Shown here: positions 52,553-64,000 of the stretch, in pieces
How the letters are laid out: each line of letters opens with the position of its first letter
Position numbering within the stretch: the stretch's first letter is position 1
Source of the DNA: Pelagomonas calceolata
Taxonomy: Eukaryota; Sar; Pelagophyceae; Pelagomonadales; Pelagomonadaceae
Assembly (NCBI GenBank): GCA_918797485.1
Contig: CAKKNE010000004.1
Coordinates: 1,798,001-1,862,000 of the forward strand
Reading direction: 5' to 3'
Length of the DNA stretch: 64,000 bases
The notes under the pieces: generated by a model
Database searches by the model: none
What the model saw: the letters and a program-made list of their open reading frames with translations, nothing else
What the model was told of the DNA's origin: nothing
Translations under genes and position numbers: made by a program

Positions 52553-54852
52553 ATGATCGCGTCGGCGTCTGTGCCGTTTCACTCGGCATCGCTGTATGTT
52601 GGCGACCTTGCTGCTGATGCTTCTGAGGTACGTTGTGCATACCTTGACGTTATTAGTGTATTTCGCAGGGCCTGCTCTTTGAGATCTTCAACACAGTTGG
52701 CCCTGTTGCATCCATTCGTGTTTGTCGCGATGCAGTAACACGTCGAAGTCTAGGCTATGCGTACGTCAATTTTCACAACGTGTCAGATGCTGAAAGGGCA
52801 TTAGACACAATGAACTATACGCTGATCAAGTCTAAACCATGTCGAATTATGTGGTCGCAACGAGACCCTACGCTGAGGAAATCGGGGGTGGGCAACGTCT
52901 TCGTAAAGAATCTTGACGCCTCCATTGATCACAAGGCCTTGTTTGACACTTTTTCGTTGTTTGGAAACATCTTGTCATGCAAAGTGGCCACAGATGAGAC
53001 TGGGCAGTCACAAGGATATGGTTATGTGCACTACGAGTCCGAGGAGGCCGCAACTGATGCGATAAGCAAGATAAACTCAATGACCATATGCGACAAGGAG
53101 GTGTACGTTGGTCACTTTGTGCGGCGTACCGAACGGTCAGGTCAAGCAGATTGGACAAATCTTTATGTGAAAAATTTCCCCGCTGAATGGGATGAGTCCA
53201 ATTTGCGCAAAACATTTGAACTGTATGGAGCCATTACCTCGTGCAAAGTACAACCCCTTAGGATTTCAATCAAGCCAAAGGCTGAAGAGACCGTTGGAGC
53301 AAAGGAAGCAACATCCGCGGCACAAGAAGCAATGGACGAGGCCAAGCACACGCGTCACGACGCTGGTGAGGAGCTGCCGCCTTCTGTGGCGAGAAGCGGT
53401 TCCACGGCTACATCAATTGATGTAAACTCAGGAGAGTCAGCTTCACCAACTGAAGTATCTGCCTTCGGATGGGTTAACTTTGAGCACCATGATTCTGCTG
53501 TTGCTGCCATAGAGGCGCTCAATGGAGCAAGTGAGTTGCCTCAAAAGGAGAGCGGCTCCACGATACATCTCAAAGCTCCGCTCTTCGTTGGTCGAGCGCA
53601 GAAAAAAGTTGAGCGCGAGCGCGAACTTAAGGCCAAATTTGATGCAGCTAAGATAGAACGCATCAAGAAGTATCAAGGTGTAAACTTGTTTGTCAAGAAT
53701 CTAGATGATGCCTTAGATGACGATCAGTTGCGGGAACATTTTGCGGAATTTGGCACAATAACTTCTGCGCGCATCATGCGCGAACCCGCCTCTGGTACTT
53801 CTAGAGGTTTCGGGTTTGTGTGTTTTTCATCACCTGAAGAAGCTGCCAAAGCCGTCACTGAAATGAATAACAAGCTGGTCCTCGGTAAGCCAATTTTTGT
53901 TGCGCTAGCACAGCGCAAGGAAGTGCGTCGCGCTCAGTTGGAGGCTCAACACGCACAGCGTCGGACCCCTGGCCCCTATGGTACACACCCTGGTACCCTT
54001 GGACCTGGTGGTGTACCAAGTCACGGGCCTCAGGGTTTGCATCCGGCACATCTGGCTGCGCCGTACGGCGCCGCAATGCCTATCATGTACGCTGCAGGTA
54101 CACCTGGCGGTCACCCTATGGGAATTCCCCCCCAAGGCCACCCAGGCGTTCCTATATCGAGTGTCCCGCCAAACGCTCGTGGCTATGTTATGGCTCGCGG
54201 CTCACCTAGGGGTCCAATAGCAGATCCACGGACAGGCTTTCACGGAGGTGGGCCTCGTCAGGGAGCATACCCAATCCATCCCGGACAGATGCAGCAAATG
54301 GGAGGCCAGGGTAGTTCCAATAGACGTTCTCGAAACAGGGGAGGACAGGGCGCGCAAGCTCAGGGGGGTCAGCAGTACAAGTACACACAGAATGCGCGCA
54401 ATGCCGCCAACATGGCTCCTAGTATGACGCAACTTCCGCCTCAGGCCCATCTTATGCCTCCCACTGTCGGTCAACAGCCTGGACAAGGTTTTCCTGGTGG
54501 TCCTGGAGTGGCACCACCTATGCCACCACCATTGCCCCTCCAACAGCCCAGTGCGTCTGGCTCTGGACAATCGCCGCGACGCCCCCCTGAGGACCCACTT
54601 ACATTGTCAGCCCTTGCCAATGCCTCCCCAACACTCCAGAAGAACATGATCGGCGAGCGCCTTTATCCCCTGATCCATCACTCTCAACCTGAGCTAGCTG
54701 GCAAGATTACTGGCATGCTACTTGAGATGGACAACTCCGAACTTTTACATCTTCTCGAATCACCAGATGCTTTACGAATGAAAGTAGCAGAGGCCCTCGA
54801 AGTGTTAAAGCAGCATCAGGCGCAGCTCCAGCAGGTGTCTCGCGAGGACTGA
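52553..54852 (+). CDS. PABPC: Cytoplasmic poly(A)-binding protein
   Basis: Exons 52553-52627 and 52669-54852, joined over a 41-bp GTACGTTG...TTTCGCAG intron; 752 residues. Four RRMs follow in order, from SLYVGDLAADASEGLLFEIF through GNVFVKNLDASIDHKALFDT and NLYVKNFPAEWDESNLRKTF to NLFVKNLDDALDDDQLREHF. RRM3 contains an unusual Ala/Glu-rich insertion of about 60 residues. A Pro/Gly/Gln-rich linker precedes the C-terminal MLLE domain (IGERLYPLIHHSQPELAGKI, GMLLEMDNSELLHLLESPDA). It binds mRNA poly(A) tails and, through MLLE, PAM2 proteins, controlling translation and deadenylation; it acts in the same pathway as the neighbouring XRN1. Confidence 0.95.
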
Positions 54853-55084
54853 TTTTGGGCCAATCAAAATTACTTGATCCATGGGTTTAGAATATTACTG
54901 AGGATATGGGAGCTCAGTTCTCGGGCCGAGCCCTGGTCGTGCCACTGCAGCGGGGGGGGGGTTATTTTGAGGTTGTCTTACAAGCAGTGCGCAGCAGGGG
55001 GAATTGAAATGGAGCCCGGGTGCCAGTGCCACAATGTCCAATTCCCGGGCCAACCTTGGGTTCCCCGGCGGCAGCATTTGAGGG
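54853..55084. other. Region downstream of PABP
   Basis: PABP 3' region with a G9-10 run near 54951-54960. No gene. Confidence 0.45.
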
Positions 55085-55375
55085 GACTTGCAGCATCCGC
55101 CAATAAAAGTGACTCAGGATGAATGTATCATAGTTAGGAGTGGGAGGCGATCATGATTTCCCCCTATAACTTGAAGGGGATATCGGAGTACCCTGCAGGG
55201 TGGGACCGTGACGTAAACACCTAGCAAACGTTTACTTCTCCCCTCCGAGAGGCCTCCAAACACTTGCCATCACGTCCCACCCTGGTACCCTGCTAGGATC
55301 ATGGGGGTAGGTAATACAAGTACGGGTCACGGTTGTGCATGGATACGTCTCAGTGAATTTCCATTGCAACCCCCC
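55085..55375 (+). repeat. Repeat family A copy with nested inverted-repeat element
   Basis: Matches CAATAAAAGTGACTCAGGAT, GGGGATATCGGAGTACCCT and ATACGTCTCAGT of the other copies, but carries ATCATGAT (55150-55157), AACTTGAA (55168-55175) and GTCACGGT (55326-55333) where they have AC/AT, AA and GT. Between 55190 and 55295 a roughly 105-bp element with inverted ends (left CAGGGTGGGA..., right ...TCACGTCCCACCCTG) interrupts the repeat. Confidence 0.8.
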
Positions 55376-56143
55376 ATTGGAGGCCCAGGCCCGGGGTTGC
55401 CGCCGGTCTCTTGTTCAGGGGCTGCCCGGGGGCCATTTTTATGAGGTTCGAGATTTTGACGGCCCGGGTGGTCTCGTGGGCCCATTTCTGTAAAATCTGT
55501 AAAAAGTATTTTGTGTATCTTTGTTCAGATTTTTACTAATCATTGGAACAACACACACATATCACTGAATACCCAACGCTAAGCATCGGCAAATCATAAA
55601 AAAGTATTTCCCAACTATTACCAGAAAATTATACTTTTTTACTAATTATTGGACTTACAGTCTCATAGTCCGCCCCATCGCAACGCCTACGCCCGTTGGG
55701 CTTGACGTTGCTCTTCCCACCGAGGGCGGACGCGCTCGGTCGCTTCGCTCCCACCGTGACGTCGCCACCATCCCCTACTCGGCATTGGCTTCGCCAATAC
55801 CTGCGTTGCCGTGGCGACTTCGCTCATTCCCACAAAATGTATGAAATTCGTTCCACGCCTTTAGGCGGGGGACTAATTTTGTTCGTTTTCGAGTCCGTCA
55901 GGATGGGACATAAAGTATACATAATCCCTATACTACTCGACGATGCGGCCTACCGTGACCACTTTCATCAAACTTAAGGCAAAATGTCCCCGTGGATCTA
56001 GAATTTGTTTGTTTGCACTAAGTTGTAGCTCGGATTGCTTCACAACTGGCACTTCGATACAATTTTGGCTACAATTTTGTGGTAGTTGCGACCCTCACGA
56101 CAGGTGATTATCAACTTTTTGGCCCACCTCAGCGATCTTGCAC
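55376..56143. other. Intergenic region before RUVBL1 3' end
   Basis: No supported gene. ACCGTGAC at 55753-55760 and 55952-55959. TACTAATTATTGGAC-type AT-rich DNA near 55540-55660. An ORF at 55696-55977 has no motif. Confidence 0.45.
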
Positions 56144-57599
<1,456 letters not shown>

Positions 57600-57642
57600 C
57601 TAGTATGGGCCTAGAGTGCACTAGTATACATGTAGAGTATAG

Positions 57643-58104
57643 TTACTCTAGATAAGCCCTGTGCTCAGCAGTCGCGTGTGCTGCCACGGGATAGTGCGCT
57701 GGAAGAACCATAGCCAGGACTTCACAGCGATGCGCACGAGAAAAGCTGGCCTGAAGTACGGCCCTTCCGACGCGCCCATGTTGGCCCCCGCGAAAATTTT
57801 TTGCTGAGCCGAGGCTGACCGAAGGTAACAAAGTCAGTGGAACGCGCAGGGGCAGTATTTGCACCGATTCCGTCGCTGAGACCATGTGCGGCGCTACGTA
57901 GAAGAAATCGCCAGGCGGCATGTGCCAAAAAGGCAATGGATCAGGCACATGCGTGGGGTAGCCTCGGCCACTGCGACCGCATTCGAGCGCTCGAGAAGCT
58001 GGAGATGGTGTCGTATTGTGTGTCGCGGTGGGGACCGTCTCGCAGTCGACTAAAAGTCCCCGAACCAAACAATGGGCCTCGAGGCGCAGGCGAGGAGAGA
58101 ACAA
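57643..58104 (-). CDS. Unrecognised ORF upstream of RUVBL1
   Basis: 153 codons, ATG at 58104, same strand as RUVBL1 and ending about 70 bp before its start. The product is hydrophobic in the middle (IPLRVPLTLLPSVSLG-like) with no domain I recognise. It may be a genuine small gene, an upstream exon, or chance in GC-rich DNA. Confidence 0.3.
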   Translation of the reverse strand: MFSPRLRLEAHCLVRGLLVDCETVPTATHNTTPSPASRALECGRSGRGYPTHVPDPLPFWHMPPGDFFYVAPHMVSATESVQILPLRVPLTLLPSVSLGSAKNFRGGQHGRVGRAVLQASFSRAHRCEVLAMVLPAHYPVAAHATAEHRAYLE

Positions 58105-58838
58105 CCCCTGTGAGCGATAATTGACGCTGAGGAGCCCCAGAAGGCGAAGTGAAGGGGGTTGTAAAAAAACGGGGGGGGGGGGGTCCGAAATTTATCTAAA
58201 TTTCAAAGTTTCCTACTAGAAGTAGGAGCCCATGTCTCGGGCGGCGCCCAGAGCTCCAAGTGGCTCTCCCTCGCGCCATTTTTGCGCGTCTCAGTTTGAA
58301 ATCCATTAGCTTCCGCCTAATTTGATGGCAGCGATGCCACCCTGTACCCCGTGGCAGCAACTTGAACCGCTCGGCGGACATCAAAACAACGTCACGGTAC
58401 CGGTATTTTCAAGTTTTACCTAGCTACCCCCTCATTTCCTAGCTGTGTTTATTAACTGTGTTTATTACACGTTGCGTGTTGAAGGGTGATGTAAGTGTAT
58501 AGGAAGGGTATAGGATAGGGGGGGGGGGTATTTCGCCCTACCAGTATTTATCGAACTCCGAGTCTGCTCGGAATTTACCGTGACGTCGCAAAGGCCTACC
58601 TAGACGCTTCAGTGGCTCGGGAGGCGTGGTCTACACGCGAGGGGTTTAGGATCCTGCTACTTTATATAACGCTGCGACATACTCCTGCTATCATGTATCA
58701 TCCCATAAGTTAACATAAGTTGTACTCGTGTACCCGCCCTGTACTGTACCAATAGGTATCCTTACCCTTGCTCTTGCTTATCCAGCCTTCTGAGCACGGT
58801 CTGCCTATGGCTCCTCGCCACTAGCTGGCATCTACAAA
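58105..58838. other. Intergenic region with poly-G runs
   Basis: G-runs at about 58170-58182 and 58519-58528. GTCACGGT at 58391-58398 and ACCGTGAC at 58577-58584. No gene. Confidence 0.5.
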
Positions 58839-61181
58839 ATGACTGATAGTTCTATATCTACAGTCTACGCGTGGGGCTGCTTGAATAGGCGTGGTGCTGC
58901 GCAGACCTATCCCTTGCAGATGCATGGATTGAGCGGTGAAAACGCTATGAGCTGCGCAGCGGGTACAGACCATAGCTTAGTTTTATTATCTTGCGGTGCA
59001 GTTTGGGTGTGTGGCCAAGCCGACGATTGCAGAAGTGATGTCCTACGTCAGGGAACGTCTGATTCAGGGATGACCTTTCCGATGCAGCAGGCAAAGTTCG
59101 ATGGAGCGAGGATTAGCAGCGTTGCCGCCGGTGACAGTACATCGTTGCACCACAGAGTAACACGCTCTTTTTATCTGAATCATACATTCTCTTGTTGAGT
59201 AGGTATGCGATATCTCATTGTGGTAAGGTTTATTCGTGGGGGCAGGGTCGCTACGCTGTGCTTGGACACAATGATGGTGAGCAGAACCACATTATGCCAG
59301 CTCGTATCAGAGGATTCCCAGAAGATTCAATAGTGCGGCGTATTACATGTGGACGTTGGCATTGTGCGGCACTAGTCGACAGACATCAGGTGTTTCTCTG
59401 GGGTAGAAACCACTGCGGGCAGCTCGGCCTTGGCTTTTTATCGCGCGCCTGTGTTACTCCAGTAAAGATTCTACTCGAACCCGACGAAGATTGCCTTCTG
59501 TCGGTGCGTGATCTTGCTGCTGGCACAAATACCATCGTCCGCTTTGAATATGTGCGATAGATCGCATCAAGGATAAGCATAGTGGTGTTGTAGGAGAAGC
59601 GCACACAGTGGTCATTGCTGATGCCGGTCATGCTGGATTGGATGTCCCAAAGCCGCGTTTATTCAATTAGCCACATGAATGATCACCTGCTACCTAGAAA
59701 CACGAGAGCTTAGGCCCGGGCATACTCGTGGGGAGATCCAAATGATTCAAGACTTGGTGGGGTTGATGTAAGACTGCATCATTCACCACAGCTGGTCAAA
59801 ACAATAAATCATACCCTTGAGCGTCTTCGCTTGAATATTGCGAAAGAGGCTCAGCAACCAAAAAATTCAATTGTTTCGTGCGGGATTGCACACACACTTG
59901 TCCTTACAACGACAGGTCAGTTCCTAGCGTGGGGCTGTGGCAAGTATGGCCAACTAGGATATGGTGATCTCTGGGACAGGGAGGAGCCTGTTGTGGTTCC
60001 AGGTGTGCATTCGGTCCTTACATTTGCAACAGGCAATAGACACAATATTGCAGCCGCATGCCGTGCCTTTCAGCGCATCGATGGTTTAGGATACGCAAAA
60101 TAGGTTCAAAGGGTCGCTGAAGCTCACGCTGCTCTGGCCAAACGTGAAACTGTATACGCCTGGGGCTCCAACGCCTTCGGCGAGCTTGGTCTAGGTGTGT
60201 CCCTGGTATTCATTAATGATGCAAGTTTTTGCGGCAGGTGACACAAATGTTCGCCTACAACCTGCCACGTTGTGCACGCTCAATGAAAGCATAAAGGGCT
60301 GTGCTGCAGGAGCACGTCATAGCCTTGTTCTTGCTCGTGCCTCAAGGTGAAACTTGATCCACATTATTTGCGACGCTAATGTGATACTGCATGTAGCACT
60401 CGTTCTAGGAATGCCCCATGGAACAGAATATCTATTCATGGTGACAGCGAGGAGATATCGATCTTCCATTTTGATGTACTCCGTAATAAATTCAAGGACA
60501 GAAGACAAAGTCACGTCTTACCAGGTTCGCATTAAAACAAGTCATTGAGATATTGATCAAGATATTGGTGTGCCAAGGTTTACGCTATTGTCTTGACACG
60601 CTACCAGCCGATCAAAATGCTAGTGTTCGCTTCACCTACGAGAGTGTTCTGAGGTGTTTTCCTTGTCGGCAGTCCTATGTGCTTCTTCACCGTGGCACAA
60701 AATTACATTAAACCGCTGATGTATCCATTCAATGTTGTAGGTATGTCGCTCTTGTGCGCGGCGATGCCACACGAATCACAATGTAGAGGCTAAGTTTGTC
60801 AGATGGATGCCAAGCTGTGATAGATGTGGATGTGCTGAAAGCGGAAGCTGTAGTGCTGCGTGGAGTTGGGAGCGCAGTATTTTTGACAATTTTGTGACCC
60901 AAACAACGACTTCTCCTAACAAAGTCACCGATGGAGTTCTAGATATGCGACACTTCAAGGAGTTACTACAAGTCATGCACCCCGAAGGGCTATCGGAGGA
61001 TGACATTGACTCTGGTGAGGTTGCCTTACATTCAAGAGCTGGGACTATCACATGGGCTGCGTTTCAAAAATGGCATAATCCGTACTTTGAGGTGATCACT
61101 TCTTGTTTCTCCCTTTGTCTGATTCTCACTCCCTCTGCATCTTAGGAAATACGTCGCGCAGCCGAAGTAGATCAGACTTGA
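58839..61181 (+). CDS. RCC1-repeat protein, multi-exon
   Basis: Exons on the plus strand encode successive RCC1 blades: TVYAWGCLNRRGAA, CAAGTDHSLVLLSCGAVWVCG (58839-about 59160), GKVYSWGQGRYAVLGHNDGE and HQVFLWGRNHCGQLGLGF (about 59204-59550), AYSWGDPNDSRLGG and FLAWGCGKYGQLGYGD (59720-60070), VYAWGSNAFGELGLG (60150-60195) and CAAGARHSLVLARAS (to 60347). A final part (about 60742-61091 plus 61146-61181) encodes a Cys-rich motif CDRCGCAESGSC and an EF-hand-like tail (HFKELLQVMHPEGLSEDDID), closed by a 54-bp GTGATCAC...CATCTTAG intron. RCC1 propellers act as guanine-exchange factors or protein scaffolds; which applies here is unknown. Several internal splice sites (59160-59204, 59550-59720, 60350-60740) were not resolved and a frameshifted pseudogene is not excluded. 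Confidence 0.6.
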
Positions 61182-61869
61182 TTCATATATTCAAGGCTAT
61201 TTCAACTCACCACGGCTAGACACATTGGCGCTTTCTATCTTGGGCTGACCCGTGGGTGTGGACGGGACGCGCAAACACGGCCGTCAAACCTGATGGGCTG
61301 CCATACAGATCGCATACGCGGCTAAAGACGCCAGTAGCGAGACGTCTGGCCACTAGCACTTTCACACCTAAGCACCTGGAGACCAAAGTCAGCCCAAAGC
61401 CAAATGATTACAGTCGTTGCAGCTCGCCCATAGAACAAGACGTCCGCACGCTCCAGGTGGGCTGACTCACTGCAGACTCACCCCTAGGAGTGGTCGATGT
61501 GACTTTGCGATATTGCGTTACTCTAAGGCCAGTGTTCTCATCAAGCAGCACCAAAAGCGTCGTTGCGACGTGTGTTTGCCCCTTGCTCGTATGCGGGATG
61601 TACACCCCCCCCGGGCCAGTACACGAACAGACTCGGCTCGTGTGGAGCCCTAATCGTCCTCGAATTTACTGTCCGACGCCGAACCCCCATTCTAATGATC
61701 GTCAAAGCTCCATTCAGGTCGCAATTTGTTTGAAAGCGACTAATTTTTTTGACGTCGTCCTCAGGCTAGGGACGAAGAAGCGGAGGCGTTCAAGTTCTAA
61801 CGGCGTATCGGACGCCAGTGCACACCAGGCGGGGCGTGCAGATTGGGATTGCTCCTTCGTTCTCGGACT
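61182..61869. other. Region between RCC1 gene and repeats
   Basis: Small ORFs only (for example 61256-61465) without a recognised domain. TTCAAGTT near 61790 and CTCAGGCT near 61762 are rule words. Confidence 0.4.
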
Positions 61870-62000
61870 TGCGCAGCGTCCCATTGGTGTCCAAAGTTTT
61901 TTCAAGGGATGTCCAAGTGATCTGCCATTGACGCCCGCCATATGGTCTCCCGACCGGCCGCTGGTTGACACGCGGCGACGGAAAAAGATCGCGCGCTCAA
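61870..62000 (+). repeat. Repeat family F fragment
   Basis: GTCTCCCGACCGGCCGCTGG and TTGACACGCGGCGACGGA match the 5' half of the 29.5-kb element with scattered substitutions. Confidence 0.55.
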
Positions 62001-62052
62001 GTGACCACGCGCTCAAGGCGAGCGGTATAGTACTATTAGGATAAGCGATACT

Positions 62053-62229
62053 TTGCGATGCATAGGGAAATAGAGTGTGTAGCCCCGGACTTCCCCGGCA
62101 GCGTAGTGTAGTCGTCTAACGAAATAGTTTCTCCCATGTTTGATGGGGTTTGTGACGGGGAATTGCGTCCGTCAATAAAAGTGACTCAGGATGATAATAG
62201 TTAGGAGTGAGAGGCGACTTCCCCCTACA
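62053..62229 (+). repeat. Repeat family A, truncated copy
   Basis: Matches the left half of the 24.7-kb and 51.9-kb copies (GATGCATAGGGAAATAGAGT onward) and stops abruptly after CGACTTCCCCCTAC. It has none of the extra hexamers of the other copies, so it shows the empty state (TCTCCCATG; CGTCCGTCAATAAAAG). Confidence 0.85.
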
Positions 62230-62663
62230 AAAGTCATGGAATTCAGTATTTCGGAGTAATCAATCTCTTTCTGGCTATTGGACCAGTGCTCAACGTAGTT
62301 AGCCACTGGCAGTAGACAATAATCTTTGACATGTTCATTTACGTCATACGTAGTCCCAGGTAAATGTTCGGTAGACTTTTCTGTTGCGTACATAAGAGAC
62401 TCGGGCTGGTACTTGATCGCCACAAGCTGCGCTTGTGTTATACCCAGTGCCTTGGCAATCTGTTTATCTTGCTCATAAAGACTCCAGATCTTCTGTTTCT
62501 CAGCCTTCGATAGGTGTCTGCTGGGTCCTGTTTCGTTTCCATAGTTGGTGAGGGAGCTTTTTGGTTCGTACCACAGTTTCATAAAGTTGAAAAAGCTTTG
62601 ACGGTCAATTCTCTCTCCCCCGGAACGGAGTAGGGTCCAGTCAGCTTGAGCACCGTTCTCCAT
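62172..62663 (-). CDS. Unrecognised ORF whose C-terminus runs into repeat A
   Basis: 163 codons, ATG at 62663 next to the TG-repeat. Residues 1-143 have normal composition (GGERIDRQSFFNFMKLWYEP; LSKAEKQKIWSLYEQDKQIA, a possible helix-turn-helix), but the last about 18 residues are encoded by repeat family A (antisense LSLLTIIILSH). Either the repeat truncated an older gene, or this is a 3'-terminal exon with exonised repeat. It lies directly downstream of, and in the same orientation as, IFT140. Confidence 0.45.
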   Translation of the reverse strand: MENGAQADWTLLRSGGERIDRQSFFNFMKLWYEPKSSLTNYGNETGPSRHLSKAEKQKIWSLYEQDKQIAKALGITQAQLVAIKYQPESLMYATEKSTEHLPGTTYDVNEHVKDYCLLPVANYVEHWSNSQKEIDYSEILNSMTFVGGSRLSLLTIIILSHFY

Positions 62664-62690
62664 GTGTGTGTGTGTGTGTGTGTGTGTGTA
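62662..62690. repeat. (TG)n microsatellite
   Basis: About 13 TG units, immediately followed by a repeat D fragment (62690-62750). Confidence 0.9.
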
Positions 62691-62828
62691 GACTGTTTAG
62701 AGGCTTGGTCTATGTCCTTTTCTTTAGGATATTCCTCCCTTACTAATCAGCATGATAGTAGTAATCATGATTACTAGTAATTATTTATTTACCGTAACTA
62801 CCTCCACTGGCAGTCTGAGCCTGAGGTC

Positions 62829-64000
62829 TTACTCTACCTCCCCCACCTCCTCTTTTACCAAACCTTCATCAGCTGGAGGCATATACCCTTTCTCATCCGG
62901 GAGAAGTACCACCCCGACTGTTTTATGGATTTGTTCGAGAAGATTTGATTCCAGGTAAGGGTGCAGGGCAATGTTTCCTTGGCGCATTTGCTGAAGCAAA
63001 TCGAAGGCGTCGTGTGCATTTCCTTTTTTAAAATGATACTCAACAAGAAGAGCGTACGCATCGCCAATCCGAATTGCCTAAATATCAATAATAAAACGCA
63101 TACGAAGCTCAATCGGGGGAAGCCACACAAATACCCACTGTTGTCGCCTCTCGCCTGCTCAAGATGGCAGTGCACATATCAGCCATCTTGTGAGGATCAG
63201 ACTTTTCGTACTTTCGGGCTTGGACAAAATCAGTAACAATAGCTATCCGTGATTCAAGAACGTCAATGCGGCATTCCCGATCAATCAATTTTTTGGCTTT
63301 CTCGAGTTGTTGTTTTGACTCTTTTAGTGCATCCAAAGCCTTCTCGTAGTCGCGAAACTCATCTATTTCCATCTGCGCATAGGCATCGTAGAACGCAGCA
63401 AGAGGTTCATGTGCACGTGCTTTAGTGTAGAACTCAACAATTCGTTTTGTCAGCTCGGCCGCATCAGTCGAGCCCGATTGCCAGTCCAGCGACTGGAGAT
63501 AATTTGCTGCTAGTATATATATGTCACGATTCCGACTCACAGAAGCGTAATATATGATATTTTTTGTGTCTCCGCTTTTCAACAAACATCTTAGAGCGCG
63601 AGCACGATCACCAGCCTGGGTAAACTTTTTGCATGCAAGTTGATAGGAGTTTTGCTTCTTACACACACGTGCAAGATCAAGAATCAGCTCTACACGCTCA
63701 TCATGGCTTATTGCTGGGGCCTTGTGTGAGATTAATGAATACTGCTCACCTTTACCACTACTATCATCATGATCTCGGTATTTTTCTATCTTTGGGGGAG
63801 TCATTGCATCGGCAAGCTCCTCCGTAATTGTGACATGGTGTTCACAGCAGAGCATGATTGCCTGCTTATATTTCCCACCCCTGATATACAGCCTGACAGC
63901 CTGCTCGTACTGACCGTGCTCGACAAAGAATTCAGCGCAGCGCGCTACCACATTGGGTGGAGCCGAGTTGTCTAGTTCTCTAGAGATAGTGGAGAGAACT
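62829..64000 (-). CDS. IFT140: IFT140, C-terminal part (5' partial)
   Basis: Exons (at least 64000)-63139 and 63077-62829, joined by a 61-bp GTGGGTAT...ATATTTAG intron; the gene continues beyond the right edge. About 370 residues of the C-terminal TPR-like region are visible and follow IFT140 closely: ISRELDNSAPPNVVARCAEF, EHGQYEQAVRLYIRGGKYKQ, MLCCEHHVTITEELADAM, YQLACKKFTQAGDRARALRC, LKSGDTKNIIYYASVSRNRD, IYILAANYLQSLDW, FYDAYAQMEIDEFRDYEKAL, then AIRIGDAYALLVEYHF in the last exon. IFT140 is a core subunit of IFT-A, which drives retrograde ciliary transport and ciliary entry of membrane proteins. Confidence 0.93.

Overview
This is nuclear DNA of a flagellated, unicellular eukaryote, probably a microalga or other protist. 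The genes are interrupted by short introns (mostly 41-65 bp). They encode cilium-specific proteins (IFT140, IFT54, an LRRC49-type tubulin-polyglutamylase subunit, an EML-type microtubule protein) beside housekeeping proteins (XRN1, poly(A)-binding protein, RUVBL1, inositol-polyphosphate kinase). The standard genetic code fits. The exact lineage cannot be read from the window. TIR-bearing introners, occasional GC-AG introns and compact genes recall pelagophyte or other algal genomes, but that is inference.

Layout: an L-type-lectin/FN3 protein cut by the left edge (1-2622); an ankyrin-repeat protein (3.5-6.6 kb); a dual-specificity phosphatase (9-10 kb, minus); a 2,386-residue EF-hand plus triple-EML beta-propeller protein (10.2-17.9 kb); a Copia remnant and repeats (18-19 kb); a CgeB-type glycosyltransferase whose introns are recent introners (19.1-22.2 kb); a coiled-coil protein (23.5 kb); an LRRC49-like protein (26-29 kb); IFT54 with a duplicated N-terminal domain (30-32 kb, minus); a long WW/coiled-coil/armadillo gene (33.5-40.6 kb, minus); an EF-hand protein (42-43 kb, minus); XRN1 with an embedded WW domain (44.6-50.1 kb, minus); an inositol-polyphosphate kinase (50.7-51.7 kb); PABP (52.6-54.9 kb); RUVBL1 (56-57.6 kb, minus); an RCC1-repeat gene (58.8-61.2 kb); and the 3' end of IFT140 (62.8-64 kb, minus).

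The most unusual signal is in the non-coding DNA. It is densely packed with 8-base words that all obey one rule: XY-C-(reverse complement of XY)-G-XY, for example ACCGTGAC, AACTTGAA, ATCATGAT, AGCCTGAG, GACTCGGA, CCCGGGCC, TGCCAGTG, TACTAGTA and their complements. Comparing copies of one dispersed repeat shows that the words arise as 6-bp insertions at a dinucleotide XY (present in one copy, absent in another). Words are nested in words: one 80-base block collapses to 26 bases by nine successive removals. I know of no described element with this rule. A second notable system is a family of introners: DNA-transposon-like introns with terminal inverted repeats and 8-bp target-site duplications. 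Their 5' splice site is the GT or GC at the start of the duplicated target, so splicing restores the pre-insertion message; the family is spliced in either orientation.
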